The notes under the pieces are model-generated. The model did not search any database. It was not told the origin of the DNA and was given only the letters and a program-made list of their open reading frames with translations. Source: a virus. Taken from it: a DNA stretch of 23,789 nucleotides. Of the stretch, positions 16,547 to 23,326 are shown in pieces. The first letter of the stretch is position 1. Each line of letters begins with the position of its first letter. The stretch spans positions 1 to 23,789 of the IMG/VR virus record IMGVR_UViG_3300021964_005135, one strand, 5' to 3'. The position numbers and the translations under genes were made by a program.

Positions 16547-16562
16547 TATAAATATATAAATA
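16547..16562 (+). promoter_or_regulatory. Tandem T4-type late promoters
   Basis: TATAAATA occurs twice back to back, at 16547-16554 and 16555-16562, in the 40-base gap before the 689-aa polyprotein gene. The second copy is part of TATAAATAGAATATAA (16555-16570), shared exactly with 9536-9551. AAGGA at 16573-16577 is the ribosome binding site for the gene at 16585. Confidence 0.78.
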
Positions 16563-16584
16563 GAATATAATAAAGGAAAATCCT

Positions 16585-18654
16585 ATGTCAAATTACAGAA
16601 AAACAATGGCCGATGCGCTGCGAGAGATGTATCCTCTTACAGAAGAAACACAGATTGATGAAGCTACAATGAGTTCTTCTCAGATTGCGAGGTTGAAGAA
16701 GGCATATGAACCTATGCGTGATAAGAAAATCAGTACATCAAATGCTGATAAACTTAGCGCAATGATGGACAAGGTGGGTAAAGACAAAGAAGCACTTATC
16801 CAGTTGTTCAAGGCAGATATTCCTTTCGTGAGTCAAAGCGCAGTAACAAAACTTATTACCAAGCACAATATGAAGGGTGCTGAGATTAATAAGTTGCGGG
16901 AAGAAGTTGACCTTGATGAGGTAGGTGGTTCTGCGTTTGGTGGAACGATTGATAAAATTCAAAAGGTTGTTGATGACAAACAAGCAACGAAGATTGATGG
17001 TGTAATGGTTGATACATTTACCGCATCATTAATTATGAAAATCTGGAACGGGGTGAGCAAACAAAATCAAGACAAGATGAGGAAAATGAAAGTCACTCAA
17101 CTTGCTAAGACAGCATATAAATTGGCAGGAATGAAAGAAGAAGTTGACCTTGATGAAGGAACAAAACAGGTTCTTGCTCACGGTGGTAAAGGTAAGTATA
17201 AAGTAACCAAGGATGGCGACAAAATTGAAATTAAGTTCGGTGGTAAGGTAGTTGGAACTGCTGACTTTGACCGTGGTGCTGACAGTTTCTTCGTAAGTAT
17301 CAAAGGTGAGAGGGGTCAGAAGTCTTTTGACGATGCACAGGCAATTGCTGATTATTTCGCAAAGAACAAGATTACAGAAGAAGTTGACCTTGATGAAGGT
17401 AAGATGAACAATGCGACGATGCAAGCAAACAAACCAAGGATTGAAAAAGCAAAAAAACTTATGGGACCATCTACAAGTAGAAAAGAAGGCATACAGATGG
17501 TTGCAAAGGGTATGCCCACTTCAGAAAAAGAGGCTACTAAACTGGTTGATACAGTTATAAAGATGATGCAGAAAAATGATTATGTCCCAGAAGAAGTTGA
17601 CCTTGATGAAAATCTCAATGAAATAAAAAAACATATTGATGATCTTGAGTTTGAGCGCAAGCGTATGACAACCAGCGGTCAGGAATCTTTAGATAAACTC
17701 ATTAAGGCAAAAAGTATAAAAGATGCCAGAAAAGCATTTGATGACATGTATGGATACGAATATGACAGAGTTACATCAAGTGGTCAAGAGAGTATGGTTA
17801 AGATTGGTAAAATGTTGGGTATGAAGATGGAAGAAGTTGACCTTGATGAAGATAGTCTTGATGATTTTCAAGACTTTGCCCGTCTTTATGGTGGGGGTGA
17901 TGAAATTTATGTTGTAACTCAAGGAAAAGATTCTAATTCACTAAAAGTTATTGGTATAGAAAAAGACCCAAATAAAGCAAAGAAAATCCGTGATCGTGCT
18001 AAAGGTGCGAGAGCAAGTCTTTGGGGTCAGATGAAAAGTTCTCAAAAAGTTCTCAAACTAAAAATTGGTGATCCTGTTAGTTTTGAAGACTCCAAAAATA
18101 AATTATCTTTTATTGAAGAAGTTGACCTTGATGAAGGTAAGATGTCTCAGTTGCACCAGTATATCAAAGACAAGAAGAGCGCAGAAGAGATTGCGAAACT
18201 GATGAAGTTGGATGTCAAAACAGTTAAGTCACTGATGAGCAGTCATCATCCAGAGGATGTTGAAGAGGGTGCTGCAGCTGATGCTCGCCGTGCAATGCGT
18301 GCTGATCCAGATATGCGACAGAAGTTCTCAAAGGATGTTTCTGCAACTGATGATGACGTAAAGGGCGCATCAAAGAATATTATGATGCAGATGCGAAAAG
18401 CACAATCACTGAATGGTCGTTTCGATGTTGAGTTTGCTGACGGTAAGAAAGTTAAAATTCCTGCGAAGATGGCTATTGCAGTTCAGCAGAAATACAATTC
18501 TATGAAAAGACCCGCAGAGAAAGAAAAGTTTCAGGCAAAAATTGGAAAGTCTTACAAGGATATGTTGTCTGCACTTAAAGAAGAACTACAACCCAAGAAA
18601 GAATCAATCCTAGAACGGATGAATAGAAAACTCAAGGAGAATAAAGATGGGTAA
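16585..18654 (+). CDS. Modular internal-head polyprotein with six EEVDLDE spacers
   Basis: This 689-aa protein consists of a leader ending QIDE26|A and seven modules separated by six identical EEVDLDE spacers at residues 106-112, 185-191, 265-271, 336-342, 416-422 and 511-517. The first six modules are 71-95 residues; the last is about 172. LDE followed by G, V, N or D fits the (I/L)-x-E cleavage consensus of T4 gp21. Module 1 is helical (PFVSQSAVTKLITKH). Module 3 (192-271) is beta-rich. Module 5 has an internal repeat (TSGQES / SSGQES). Module 7 starts with an HTH-like stretch (SAEEIAKLMKLDVKTVKSLM) and ends basic. None has an obvious catalytic motif. I infer a precursor cut into small packaged proteins. 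AAGGA precedes the ATG; the end overlaps the next gene by 8 bases. Confidence 0.8.
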   Translation: MSNYRKTMADALREMYPLTEETQIDEATMSSSQIARLKKAYEPMRDKKISTSNADKLSAMMDKVGKDKEALIQLFKADIPFVSQSAVTKLITKHNMKGAEINKLREEVDLDEVGGSAFGGTIDKIQKVVDDKQATKIDGVMVDTFTASLIMKIWNGVSKQNQDKMRKMKVTQLAKTAYKLAGMKEEVDLDEGTKQVLAHGGKGKYKVTKDGDKIEIKFGGKVVGTADFDRGADSFFVSIKGERGQKSFDDAQAIADYFAKNKITEEVDLDEGKMNNATMQANKPRIEKAKKLMGPSTSRKEGIQMVAKGMPTSEKEATKLVDTVIKMMQKNDYVPEEVDLDENLNEIKKHIDDLEFERKRMTTSGQESLDKLIKAKSIKDARKAFDDMYGYEYDRVTSSGQESMVKIGKMLGMKMEEVDLDEDSLDDFQDFARLYGGGDEIYVVTQGKDSNSLKVIGIEKDPNKAKKIRDRAKGARASLWGQMKSSQKVLKLKIGDPVSFEDSKNKLSFIEEVDLDEGKMSQLHQYIKDKKSAEEIAKLMKLDVKTVKSLMSSHHPEDVEEGAAADARRAMRADPDMRQKFSKDVSATDDDVKGASKNIMMQMRKAQSLNGRFDVEFADGKKVKIPAKMAIAVQQKYNSMKRPAEKEKFQAKIGKSYKDMLSALKEELQPKKESILERMNRKLKENKDG
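16900..18135 (+). repeat. Six-copy 21-base coding repeat (EEVDLDE)
   Basis: GAAGAAGTTGACCTTGATGA plus a final A or G occurs at 16900-16920, 17137-17157, 17377-17397, 17590-17610, 17830-17850 and 18115-18135, all in the same reading frame. Only the last base varies (G in the first copy). Glu, Val, Asp and Leu codons could all have drifted without changing the protein, so DNA identity beyond protein need suggests recent copying, gene conversion or use as recombination seams. Confidence 0.95.
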
Positions 18655-19318
18655 GAAATATTTTGACACAAAGGCCGAAACCCTTGAATCTTCGATTCTA
18701 GGTATTTGGACAGAAGCAGCTAAGAAGGTTGCTGAAACCAATAAGAACAACAAGTCTGATGATGGTGAGGGGTTGGATGCAGTTCAACCAAAAGCAGTCA
18801 AGAAGAAGTTCAAGGATCGTAAGGACAAGGACATCGACAACGATGGCGACACTGATGATTCTGATGAGTATCTTCACAATCGTCGTAAGACAGTATCTAA
18901 GGCAGTAAAAGGTAAAGTAAAGGATGAAGGTAACGCATTTGGAATGGCACTAAAGGCTGCCAAAGACAAGGGCGAAAAAACTTTCGTTGTTGCTGGTAAG
19001 ACATATGAAGTCAAAGAAGGTTTCGCAGTACCAGAAGATGTTCCTGCAATGGAAGTCGGTACAGACCGTTATCGTGAATATGCTGTTGGTCTTACGCCCG
19101 GTGAAAATGCTGAGTTTGCAGCTGCACAGGACTTCAAGGTTGCTTCAATGAAGGAAGCACTTGCAAAAGTTTGGGGTTTGGACGAGAAAGCACTTGACAA
19201 ATCCTCTAAAGAAGAGTATGATGAAGAAGATGAGGAGCTCAAACCCGTTAAAGGTTCAAAGACCATGACAGGTGGAAAAGTTGCTAAAGTGGATACTAAA
19301 CCCAAAATTGATGGTTGA
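18647..19318 (+). CDS. Acidic leader-bearing virion protein with an EF-hand-like calcium loop
   Basis: This 223-aa protein is not an enzyme by any motif I can see. The N-terminus MGKKYFDTKAETLESSILG, followed by IWTEAAKK, is of a kind I recall from structural proteins of marine T4-like phages; ESSILGIWTEA supplies a possible prohead protease site. Residues about 60-75 read DIDNDGDTDDSDEYL, a D-x-D-x-D-G-D pattern like EF-hand or dockerin calcium loops. The middle (AFGMALKAAKDKG... KTFVVAGKTYEVKEG) is repeated-looking and soluble, and the C-terminus is Glu/Lys-rich and probably disordered. It overlaps the polyprotein end by 8 bases (ATGGGTAA), implying coupled expression. Confidence 0.65.
   Translation: MGKKYFDTKAETLESSILGIWTEAAKKVAETNKNNKSDDGEGLDAVQPKAVKKKFKDRKDKDIDNDGDTDDSDEYLHNRRKTVSKAVKGKVKDEGNAFGMALKAAKDKGEKTFVVAGKTYEVKEGFAVPEDVPAMEVGTDRYREYAVGLTPGENAEFAAAQDFKVASMKEALAKVWGLDEKALDKSSKEEYDEEDEELKPVKGSKTMTGGKVAKVDTKPKIDG
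19194..19222 (+). promoter_or_regulatory. Possible intragenic sigma70 promoter for the HAD gene
   Basis: TTGACA (19194-19199), 17 bases, TATGAT (19217-19222), inside the 3' part of the previous gene and about 98 bases before the chosen start of the nucleotidase-like gene. The match is good, but it lies in low-complexity coding sequence rich in Lys/Glu/Asp codons, so chance is possible. Confidence 0.4.
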
Positions 19319-19319
19319 A

Positions 19320-19835
19320 ATGAAAAGTTTGTTGGATATGATGGAGGCATCTGGTGATGATCTCCCAGAAATTTATTGTGATATGGATCAGGTTCTATGT
19401 AACTTTATCGGCCGTGCTGAGGAAGTTATTGGAATGCCCTTTGCTAAGTTCGGTAAGGATGACCGCTGGAACAAGATTAGGGACACAAAGGATTTCTGGG
19501 CAAATCTAGATTGGATGCCGGGTGCAAAACGGTTATATTCTTTTATTCAGAAGTATGACACGCACATCCTTTCTGCTTATTCTGATCGTGATGATAACTC
19601 TAGGGCGGGTAAGAAAAAGTGGTTGAAGAAGAATACTAAGATTAAACCTCGTAACATCAATCTTGTGAAGAGGGCAGACAAACAGAAATATGCAACTACT
19701 GATGGGAAACCAAACATATTAATTGATGATTATAAGAAGAACATTGTAGAGTGGGAATCTAAGGGTGGTATAGGCGTTTACCACACAGAAGTGGGTAAAA
19801 CCATTGCTGAGTTGAAGCGTCTAGGTTTCAAATAA
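19320..19835 (+). CDS. HAD-superfamily 5'(3')-deoxyribonucleotidase-like phosphatase
   Basis: From the ATG at 19320 this is 171 aa. HAD motif I is YCDMDQVLCNF with nucleophile D21 and acid D23. Motif II is ILSAYSD, a lysine follows in KKKWLKK, and the motif IV acidic pair is NILIDDY (D136, D137). The family removes phosphate from nucleoside monophosphates or similar small molecules; the exact substrate is unknown. I chose 19320 over GTG 19272 or ATG 19311 because it gives MKSLLDMMEASG, which matches the capsid-targeting-type leaders of other genes here, with MME|A near the cleavage consensus. No clear Shine-Dalgarno is visible; the start lies one base after the previous stop, so coupling is likely. 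Confidence 0.75.
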   Translation: MKSLLDMMEASGDDLPEIYCDMDQVLCNFIGRAEEVIGMPFAKFGKDDRWNKIRDTKDFWANLDWMPGAKRLYSFIQKYDTHILSAYSDRDDNSRAGKKKWLKKNTKIKPRNINLVKRADKQKYATTDGKPNILIDDYKKNIVEWESKGGIGVYHTEVGKTIAELKRLGFK

Positions 19836-19836
19836 C

Positions 19837-19845
19837 CTAAATAAA
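19837..19845 (+). promoter_or_regulatory. Possible late-type promoter variant (CTAAATAAA)
   Basis: CTAAATA lies directly after the HAD gene stop, 39 bases before the structural gene at 19883. It is a one-step variant of the TATAAATA late element found at 9536, 16547, 16555 and 20568. Late expression of the abundant-looking structural protein downstream would be expected. Confidence 0.4.
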
Positions 19846-19854
19846 AGTAAAATC

Positions 19855-19870
19855 TATTCTTGCAAGAATA
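19855..19870 (+). repeat. Perfect 16-base palindrome next to a ribosome binding site
   Basis: TATTCTTGCAAGAATA equals its own reverse complement. It can fold as a 6-base stem with TGCA loop, or be bound as a dimer site. It ends exactly where the AGGAG ribosome binding site (19871-19875) of the next gene starts. There is no following T tract, so it is not a typical terminator. Confidence 0.8.
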
Positions 19871-19882
19871 AGGAGAAAAACA

Positions 19883-20563
19883 ATGCCTTTATGGGGAAAT
19901 TCGGACGCTGTTGAAGCTAAACCAAAACACTTCACAGACGCTGAGAAATTAAACGTATATGCCACAGAACAAGGTTGGGTTAAGAAAACAACTGGAACTG
20001 GTGGTCGTGCTGGTCGCACACAGGAAGAAGTTATTGTTGCGATTGGTGGTCTAAGTGCCTCTCTGAACCTCGCAGATATTACTGCTATTGATTGGAATAT
20101 CAGTGCATTTGATAAGTCTGATGGCGGCACTTTGAGTGCTACAGTTACCTTCAACGAAGAAGTTGAAGTTGCTACCGATGGCGGCACACCACACCTTGCT
20201 GTTACAAACGGCAACCAAGGAACTGGTTCTGGTCGTGGTCCACACAACCTTCTGTATGTCAGTGGTTCAAGCACGAACAGACTCACGTTTGAACTTGCAA
20301 TTGCTGCCGCTAATGCTGCGACAAACGCAGATGACGTTCTTTCAATCGCAGCAAACGCTCTTGCCTTGAACAGTGGTACAATTAACGAAATGTCTCTTGA
20401 TCACTTTGTTCTAGAGAGTGGAACAAACAATGGTGATCAGGGTGAATTTATCCGACTAGAGGATCAACGTGGTTACTTGAACCAAGAAGGAAACACCGTT
20501 TCTACAATTACTAACGCAGCTGCAATCGGCAGTGCCGCAGGAACAATTACTGTTGCTGCATAA
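19883..20563 (+). CDS. Predicted virion structural/decoration protein with Ig-like beta domain
   Basis: This 226-aa protein begins MPLWGNSDAVEAKPKHF, a start I associate with structural proteins of T4-like marine phages. Residues 1-55 carry a TEQGWV...GTGGRAGRTQEE segment. After that comes a beta-rich domain, Ala/Thr/Gly/Asn-rich and with few lysines (ATVTFNEEVEVATDGG, LLYVSGSSTNRLTFE), like the Ig-like or adhesin-type domains displayed on capsids and fibres. The codon use (many GCA, AAC, ACA) and the strong AGGAG site 7 bases before the ATG suggest high expression. No enzyme motif is seen. The exact virion location is unknown. Confidence 0.65.
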   Translation: MPLWGNSDAVEAKPKHFTDAEKLNVYATEQGWVKKTTGTGGRAGRTQEEVIVAIGGLSASLNLADITAIDWNISAFDKSDGGTLSATVTFNEEVEVATDGGTPHLAVTNGNQGTGSGRGPHNLLYVSGSSTNRLTFELAIAAANAATNADDVLSIAANALALNSGTINEMSLDHFVLESGTNNGDQGEFIRLEDQRGYLNQEGNTVSTITNAAAIGSAAGTITVAA

Positions 20564-20567
20564 GTTG

Positions 20568-20575
20568 TATAAATA
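20568..20575 (+). promoter_or_regulatory. T4-type late promoter TATAAATA
   Basis: A perfect TATAAATA lies five bases after the structural gene stop and 36 bases before the next ATG at 20612, a position similar to the late elements at 9536 and 16555. Confidence 0.7.
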
Positions 20576-20611
20576 ACTATATACTATGTCATAATATGAA
20601 AAGGAGAAATT

Positions 20612-20860
20612 ATGATCGATCTTGATAAGATTAATGAACGCAAACAAGTTATTGCGAAAGACATTGAAGCGGTTCGGACCCGTATGGCAGAAGCGCAGAA
20701 GAAATTCGCAGAGGACCAATCATTGTTGCAGGCACTTATGGGTGCATATCAGCAGTGTGACGCCTTTGCAAAAGATTTTAATGATGATACTCCCAATGAG
20801 GAGAGTGATGTAGAGAATAGTGAAGACCTAGAGGATGTAAAACCTGGCGGTACTGACTAA
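20612..20860 (+). CDS. Small coiled-coil protein, function unknown
   Basis: This 82-aa protein is charged and almost wholly helical through residue 60 (KINERKQVIAKDIEAV, RTRMAEAQKKFAEDQS), with heptad-like spacing of Ile/Val/Met/Leu that suggests a coiled coil. It ends in an acidic, disordered-looking tail (DVENSEDLEDVKPGGTD). AAGGAG at 20601-20606, five bases before the ATG, is a strong ribosome binding site. It sits between a late promoter and a hairpin terminator, so it may be a single-gene late unit. No family recognised. Confidence 0.7.
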   Translation: MIDLDKINERKQVIAKDIEAVRTRMAEAQKKFAEDQSLLQALMGAYQQCDAFAKDFNDDTPNEESDVENSEDLEDVKPGGTD

Positions 20861-20876
20861 TATCTACAATAGCATT

Positions 20877-20897
20877 CCCACAATTTCGTGGGTTTTT
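20877..20897 (+). terminator. Rho-independent terminator abutting the next ribosome binding site
   Basis: CCCAC (20877-20881), loop AATTTC, GTGGG (20888-20892), then TTTTT (20893-20897). This is a classic short stem plus U tract, 17 bases after the small gene's stop. The AGGAG of the next gene begins only four bases later (20901), so read-through or a start downstream of the hairpin is needed for the next gene; the element may act as a partial terminator. Confidence 0.75.
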
Positions 20898-20914
20898 ATA
20901 AGGAGAAGCCAAAA

Positions 20915-21391
20915 ATGGCAGATAAGAAGATTACAGCCCTAACAGACCTATCGACAGGTATCGCTACAGAAGACCTTTTGCATGTGATTGATAACCCAAC
21001 GGGTACACCAATCAACAAGAAGATTTCTGTTGCAAACTTTTTGAACCTTAATCCCGTTCCTCTGGCAACCAACACAGTAGAAAACATCGTTGAAAACGGT
21101 GCAGCCAACCTCGCCAAAGGTATTCACCTTCTTGGTGGTGCAGATGCTGCTTGTGCAGTTACCTTGGCTGACGGTACTGTAACTGGTCAGCTTCATACGT
21201 TTATTGCTAAAGAAGCAGTAACGAATCCACCTACAGTTACTTTGACCACTCCCGGTGGTGCAGGTAATATTGCTACTTTCAACGCTATTGGTGAAAGTGC
21301 AACTTGTCTCTGGACAGGTGCTGCTTGGTACTGGATTGCTCATGCTACAAATGTTACGGGTGATCTTGGAACAGGTCCAGCGCTTACATAA
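20915..21391 (+). CDS. Predicted virion structural protein ([12 protein letters not shown] type)
   Basis: From the ATG at 20915 this is 158 aa. The N-terminus [28 protein letters not shown], with [12 protein letters not shown] following, is the pattern I know from tail-fibre or structural proteins of marine phages, where it forms a short N-terminal attachment segment. The remaining ~100 residues are beta-rich and repetitive in composition (Ala, Thr, Gly, Asn). I reject the GTG at 20888 because it lies in the terminator stem; AGGAG at 20901-20905, 9 bases before the ATG, supports 20915. Molecular role and location in the virion are not known. Confidence 0.7.
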   Translation: MADKKITALTDLSTGIATEDLLHVIDNPTGTPINKKISVANFLNLNPVPLATNTVENIVENGAANLAKGIHLLGGADAACAVTLADGTVTGQLHTFIAKEAVTNPPTVTLTTPGGAGNIATFNAIGESATCLWTGAAWYWIAHATNVTGDLGTGPALT

Positions 21392-21410
21392 TAGTATACT
21401 ACTTTGGTGT

Positions 21411-21428
21411 GGGGGGCTTGTCCCCCCC
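21411..21428 (+). other. G6/C7 hairpin after the structural gene
   Basis: GGGGGG (21411-21416), CTTGT, CCCCCCC (21422-21428) make a very stable stem. A short ATTTTA follows a few bases later rather than a clean T tract, so it may be a terminator or an mRNA 3' stabiliser. The homopolymer runs also make this a site of likely length variation or sequencing error. Confidence 0.6.
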
Positions 21429-21453
21429 GCCATTTTACGAATGGGAGAATTAA

Positions 21454-21606
21454 ATGGTTGAAGTTTTATCAGAGGTAAATTGGGGCAAGGCAATCGAACC
21501 TGTCACCAAAGTTTTTACTAAGAAAAAAGAAGAACCTAAATTCCTTGAAGAACAAATTAGAGATTACTATCCCTGTGACGTAGAACCGAAGGACGAAGAA
21601 AAATGA
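21454..21606 (+). CDS. Small 50-aa protein of unknown function
   Basis: The frame encodes MVEVLSEVNWGKAIEPVTKV and continues to PCDVEPKDEEK (50 aa). It is preceded by GGGAG (21443-21447), 6 bases before the ATG, and its stop overlaps the next start as ATGA, the local operon style. It is charged, with one NWGKA segment and a C-terminal acidic tail; no membrane segment is seen. Close packing and overlap are the main support. Function unknown. Confidence 0.6.
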   Translation: MVEVLSEVNWGKAIEPVTKVFTKKKEEPKFLEEQIRDYYPCDVEPKDEEK

Positions 21607-22052
21607 AAACATTTAAGAAATTCGTATCCGAAGAAACTTTAGACGAAGCCACATTTCAGACAACTATTGCTTCTCTAAACCAAGACATTCCAACAGGTGA
21701 TTATTCTGATCCCAGAGTTGTGAAGGCGCTTAATTCTTTCGTGGGTACAGTGGCAAGAGCTACAATGGACGGAACAATGATCCCTGAGATGGTTGTTGGT
21801 AAGATGAGAAATTCTCTAAGTAAGATTGGACTAACCTTTGGTGAAGTCCCAATGATGGAAGGTGAAAGTGGTTCCTTTGATTTACCCCTAACCAGTTTTG
21901 GTGGTCGTTTCGGTAAAGGTTTGGATACGCCATTTGATGAGTTTGAAGCAGATGACGGTATCTCGCATCAAGTAGAGGGTGGTCTAAAACTAGTACTAAA
22001 TTATGAAATGCAAGAGGATAATTCGTGTAGGTTGACTGCTTCTATTCAATAA
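21603..22052 (+). CDS. Leader-bearing small virion-type protein, function unknown
   Basis: This 149-aa protein begins MKTFKKFVSEETLDEATF, one of the clearest capsid-targeting-type leaders in the window; LDE|A (residues 13-16) fits the prohead protease consensus. After this leader the protein is acidic and soluble (PTGDYSDPRVVKALNSFVG, then GLKLVLNYEMQE near the end), with no catalytic motif I can name. I infer that the mature protein is about 134 aa and inside the head. Its start overlaps the 50-aa gene (ATGA) and the next gene begins one base after its stop. Confidence 0.65.
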   Translation: MKTFKKFVSEETLDEATFQTTIASLNQDIPTGDYSDPRVVKALNSFVGTVARATMDGTMIPEMVVGKMRNSLSKIGLTFGEVPMMEGESGSFDLPLTSFGGRFGKGLDTPFDEFEADDGISHQVEGGLKLVLNYEMQEDNSCRLTASIQ

Positions 22053-22053
22053 A

Positions 22054-22416
22054 ATGTATGAGAAGATAACTACTAACAATTTCATGATGTATGCTATTAA
22101 ACATTATGAGAATCCACATTGTGAAGGTGAAAAAGAGTTTCATGATGATATGAAGAGGTTTAAGTATATTAAACGTCTACTAAAGAAGTATAGAGTGAGT
22201 GGAGTATTAAAAGAACGGTTGCTTCTGAACCATATTATTATTCTTAGGAACTTGTTTGGAAATGAGGCATGTGTTACCCTTTTACTTTTTAAGACACAAC
22301 CAGAATATCTTGAAGTCTTGAAGTCTTTCCTACTTTTCCTAAATATGATTAATCCAGATGAACTGAACGAAATTGATTTGGATGAAGGTGTTATAGATAT
22401 ATTAAGGAAAATCTAA
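22054..22416 (+). CDS. Conserved-type small helical protein, function unknown
   Basis: This 120-aa protein (MYEKITTNNFMMYAIKHYEN... RFKYIKRLLKKYRVSG... NHIIILRNLFGNEA) is helical and basic at the centre. I recall proteins of this layout in many T4-like marine phages, where they have no assigned function. The second half is hydrophobic (ITLLLF-like and LKSFLLFLNMI), but without a clean transmembrane span. The end contains EIDLDEGVIDIL, another LDE|G site like those in the polyprotein, which may be coincidental. It starts one base after the previous stop and ends in a TAATG overlap with the next gene. Confidence 0.6.
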   Translation: MYEKITTNNFMMYAIKHYENPHCEGEKEFHDDMKRFKYIKRLLKKYRVSGVLKERLLLNHIIILRNLFGNEACVTLLLFKTQPEYLEVLKSFLLFLNMINPDELNEIDLDEGVIDILRKI

Positions 22417-23030
22417 TGGGAAGAGCTATAGACTTATTTGTTACATACAGGTTCATAAAACTGCTTGTAACACCATTTGACCAGATGCCTGCTTTTAAAC
22501 TGGGTATTATCGATAAAGACGGTCAAAGAGTGATGGAAAAGACTGTTTCCCGTGGTATGCAACCCACTGACCTCAATACTGCTGAGAAGAAGAACGCATA
22601 CACTGTTCTTCACAAACTCGTATTCAACATCAAAAAGATTTTTGGTAAGGTGCCCGGACTTAGGACTAAGTTGGGAACCTATGCTGCAGCCCTGTTCCTA
22701 CTGAAAGATACATTCAAAGAACACGTTGAAGACCCTGATATTTTCGAGAAGGAGTTCATGAAGTATCTCAAAGAAGAGGGATACGAGATAGACAACACAA
22801 TTTCAGAGGAAGTCATTGGATTTGGAGAGGTACTCCCCAAGGGAGAGTACACTCTAGTCAATGATATCCTAAATAGTGAAGAGGAAGAATTAACTGCTAA
22901 GAAGGGTGACAAGGTAGTTGCGTTTGACGATGAAGCACCGTTAGATACAATTCTTGGTATTGACATATTTCCTATTATTCATGTTAAGACACAAGAAAAA
23001 ATATACGTCAGTTTGGAAGACATAAAATGA
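22416..23030 (+). CDS. Conserved-type phage protein with C-terminal beta domain, function unknown
   Basis: This 204-aa protein begins MGRAIDLFVTYRFIKLLVTPF and continues with a helical domain (KKNAYTVLHKLVFNIKKIFG, then GTYAAALFLLKD), a layout I recall from T4-like cyano- and marine phages. Residues about 130-204 form a second domain (GFGEVLPKGEYTLVNDIL, then KKGDKVVAFDDEAPLD) that looks beta-rich. The final residues KIYVSLEDIK are nearly duplicated as a 15-codon ORF 343 bases downstream (23326-23373). It begins in a TAATG overlap and ends overlapping the next ATG (ATGA). Confidence 0.6.
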   Translation: MGRAIDLFVTYRFIKLLVTPFDQMPAFKLGIIDKDGQRVMEKTVSRGMQPTDLNTAEKKNAYTVLHKLVFNIKKIFGKVPGLRTKLGTYAAALFLLKDTFKEHVEDPDIFEKEFMKYLKEEGYEIDNTISEEVIGFGEVLPKGEYTLVNDILNSEEEELTAKKGDKVVAFDDEAPLDTILGIDIFPIIHVKTQEKIYVSLEDIK

Positions 23031-23032
23031 AA
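22986..23032 (+). repeat. Left copy of a 47-base direct repeat
   Basis: This copy covers the last codons of the 204-aa gene (KTQEKIYVSLEDIK and stop) and the start of the next gene. It aligns to 23329-23375 with five mismatches and no gaps. The longest identical stretch is ATATACGTCAGTTTGGA. The repeats bracket the 99-aa gene. Confidence 0.85.
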
Positions 23033-23326
23033 AGCTATCAAAAATTTATGCAAGAAGTCTATAAGTTGCAGCTCATTCGAGATAAATCTATGGACGTTTT
23101 AAAAATTACTGATACTAAGAACCCAAAGACTAAGATAGAAGTTCGTGGCAAAAAGGGTTACGAAATTGATGGATATGACAAAAAAGATAGACTACATAGT
23201 CTTTTAGATAAAATTGGAAAGTCTGCAAACATGAGCGATCTTGTGAATGGAGAGGTTGTGAGTATCAATCCTAAACACCCAGACGCAAGAATGGCGAACA
23301 AGACCCTTGATAAGATTGCAAAATAA
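23027..23326 (+). CDS. Leader-bearing 99-aa basic protein, function unknown
   Basis: MKSYQKFMQEVYKLQ is very close to the T4 internal-protein leader MKTYQEFIAEA; MQE|V may be the cut site. The rest is basic and hydrophilic (lysine-rich, with PKTKIEVRGKKGYEIDGYDK). The C-terminus has a short MSDLVNGEVVSINPKHPDARM segment. It is likely a small packaged protein. The gene is exactly bracketed by a 47-base direct repeat, suggesting that it arrived or was copied as a unit. It overlaps the previous gene by ATGA, and its stop overlaps a 15-codon ORF (TAATG). Confidence 0.6.
   Translation: MKSYQKFMQEVYKLQLIRDKSMDVLKITDTKNPKTKIEVRGKKGYEIDGYDKKDRLHSLLDKIGKSANMSDLVNGEVVSINPKHPDARMANKTLDKIAK

Noticed and set aside
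16900-18135. Regularly spaced identical repeats as a possible CRISPR array
   Set aside because: The repeats are in frame within one long gene, the spacers are 190-265 bases and coding, and the repeat translates to a protease-type linker.
19272-19319. GTG 19272 or ATG 19311 as the start of the HAD gene
   Set aside because: Both overlap the previous gene extensively; ATG 19320 gives a leader-type N-terminus and stop-start adjacency.
20888-20917. GTG at 20888 as the start of the [12 protein letters not shown] protein
   Set aside because: It lies in the terminator stem, has no upstream ribosome site, and the extra residues MGFYKEKPK only read through the RBS; ATG 20915 has AGGAG at the right distance.
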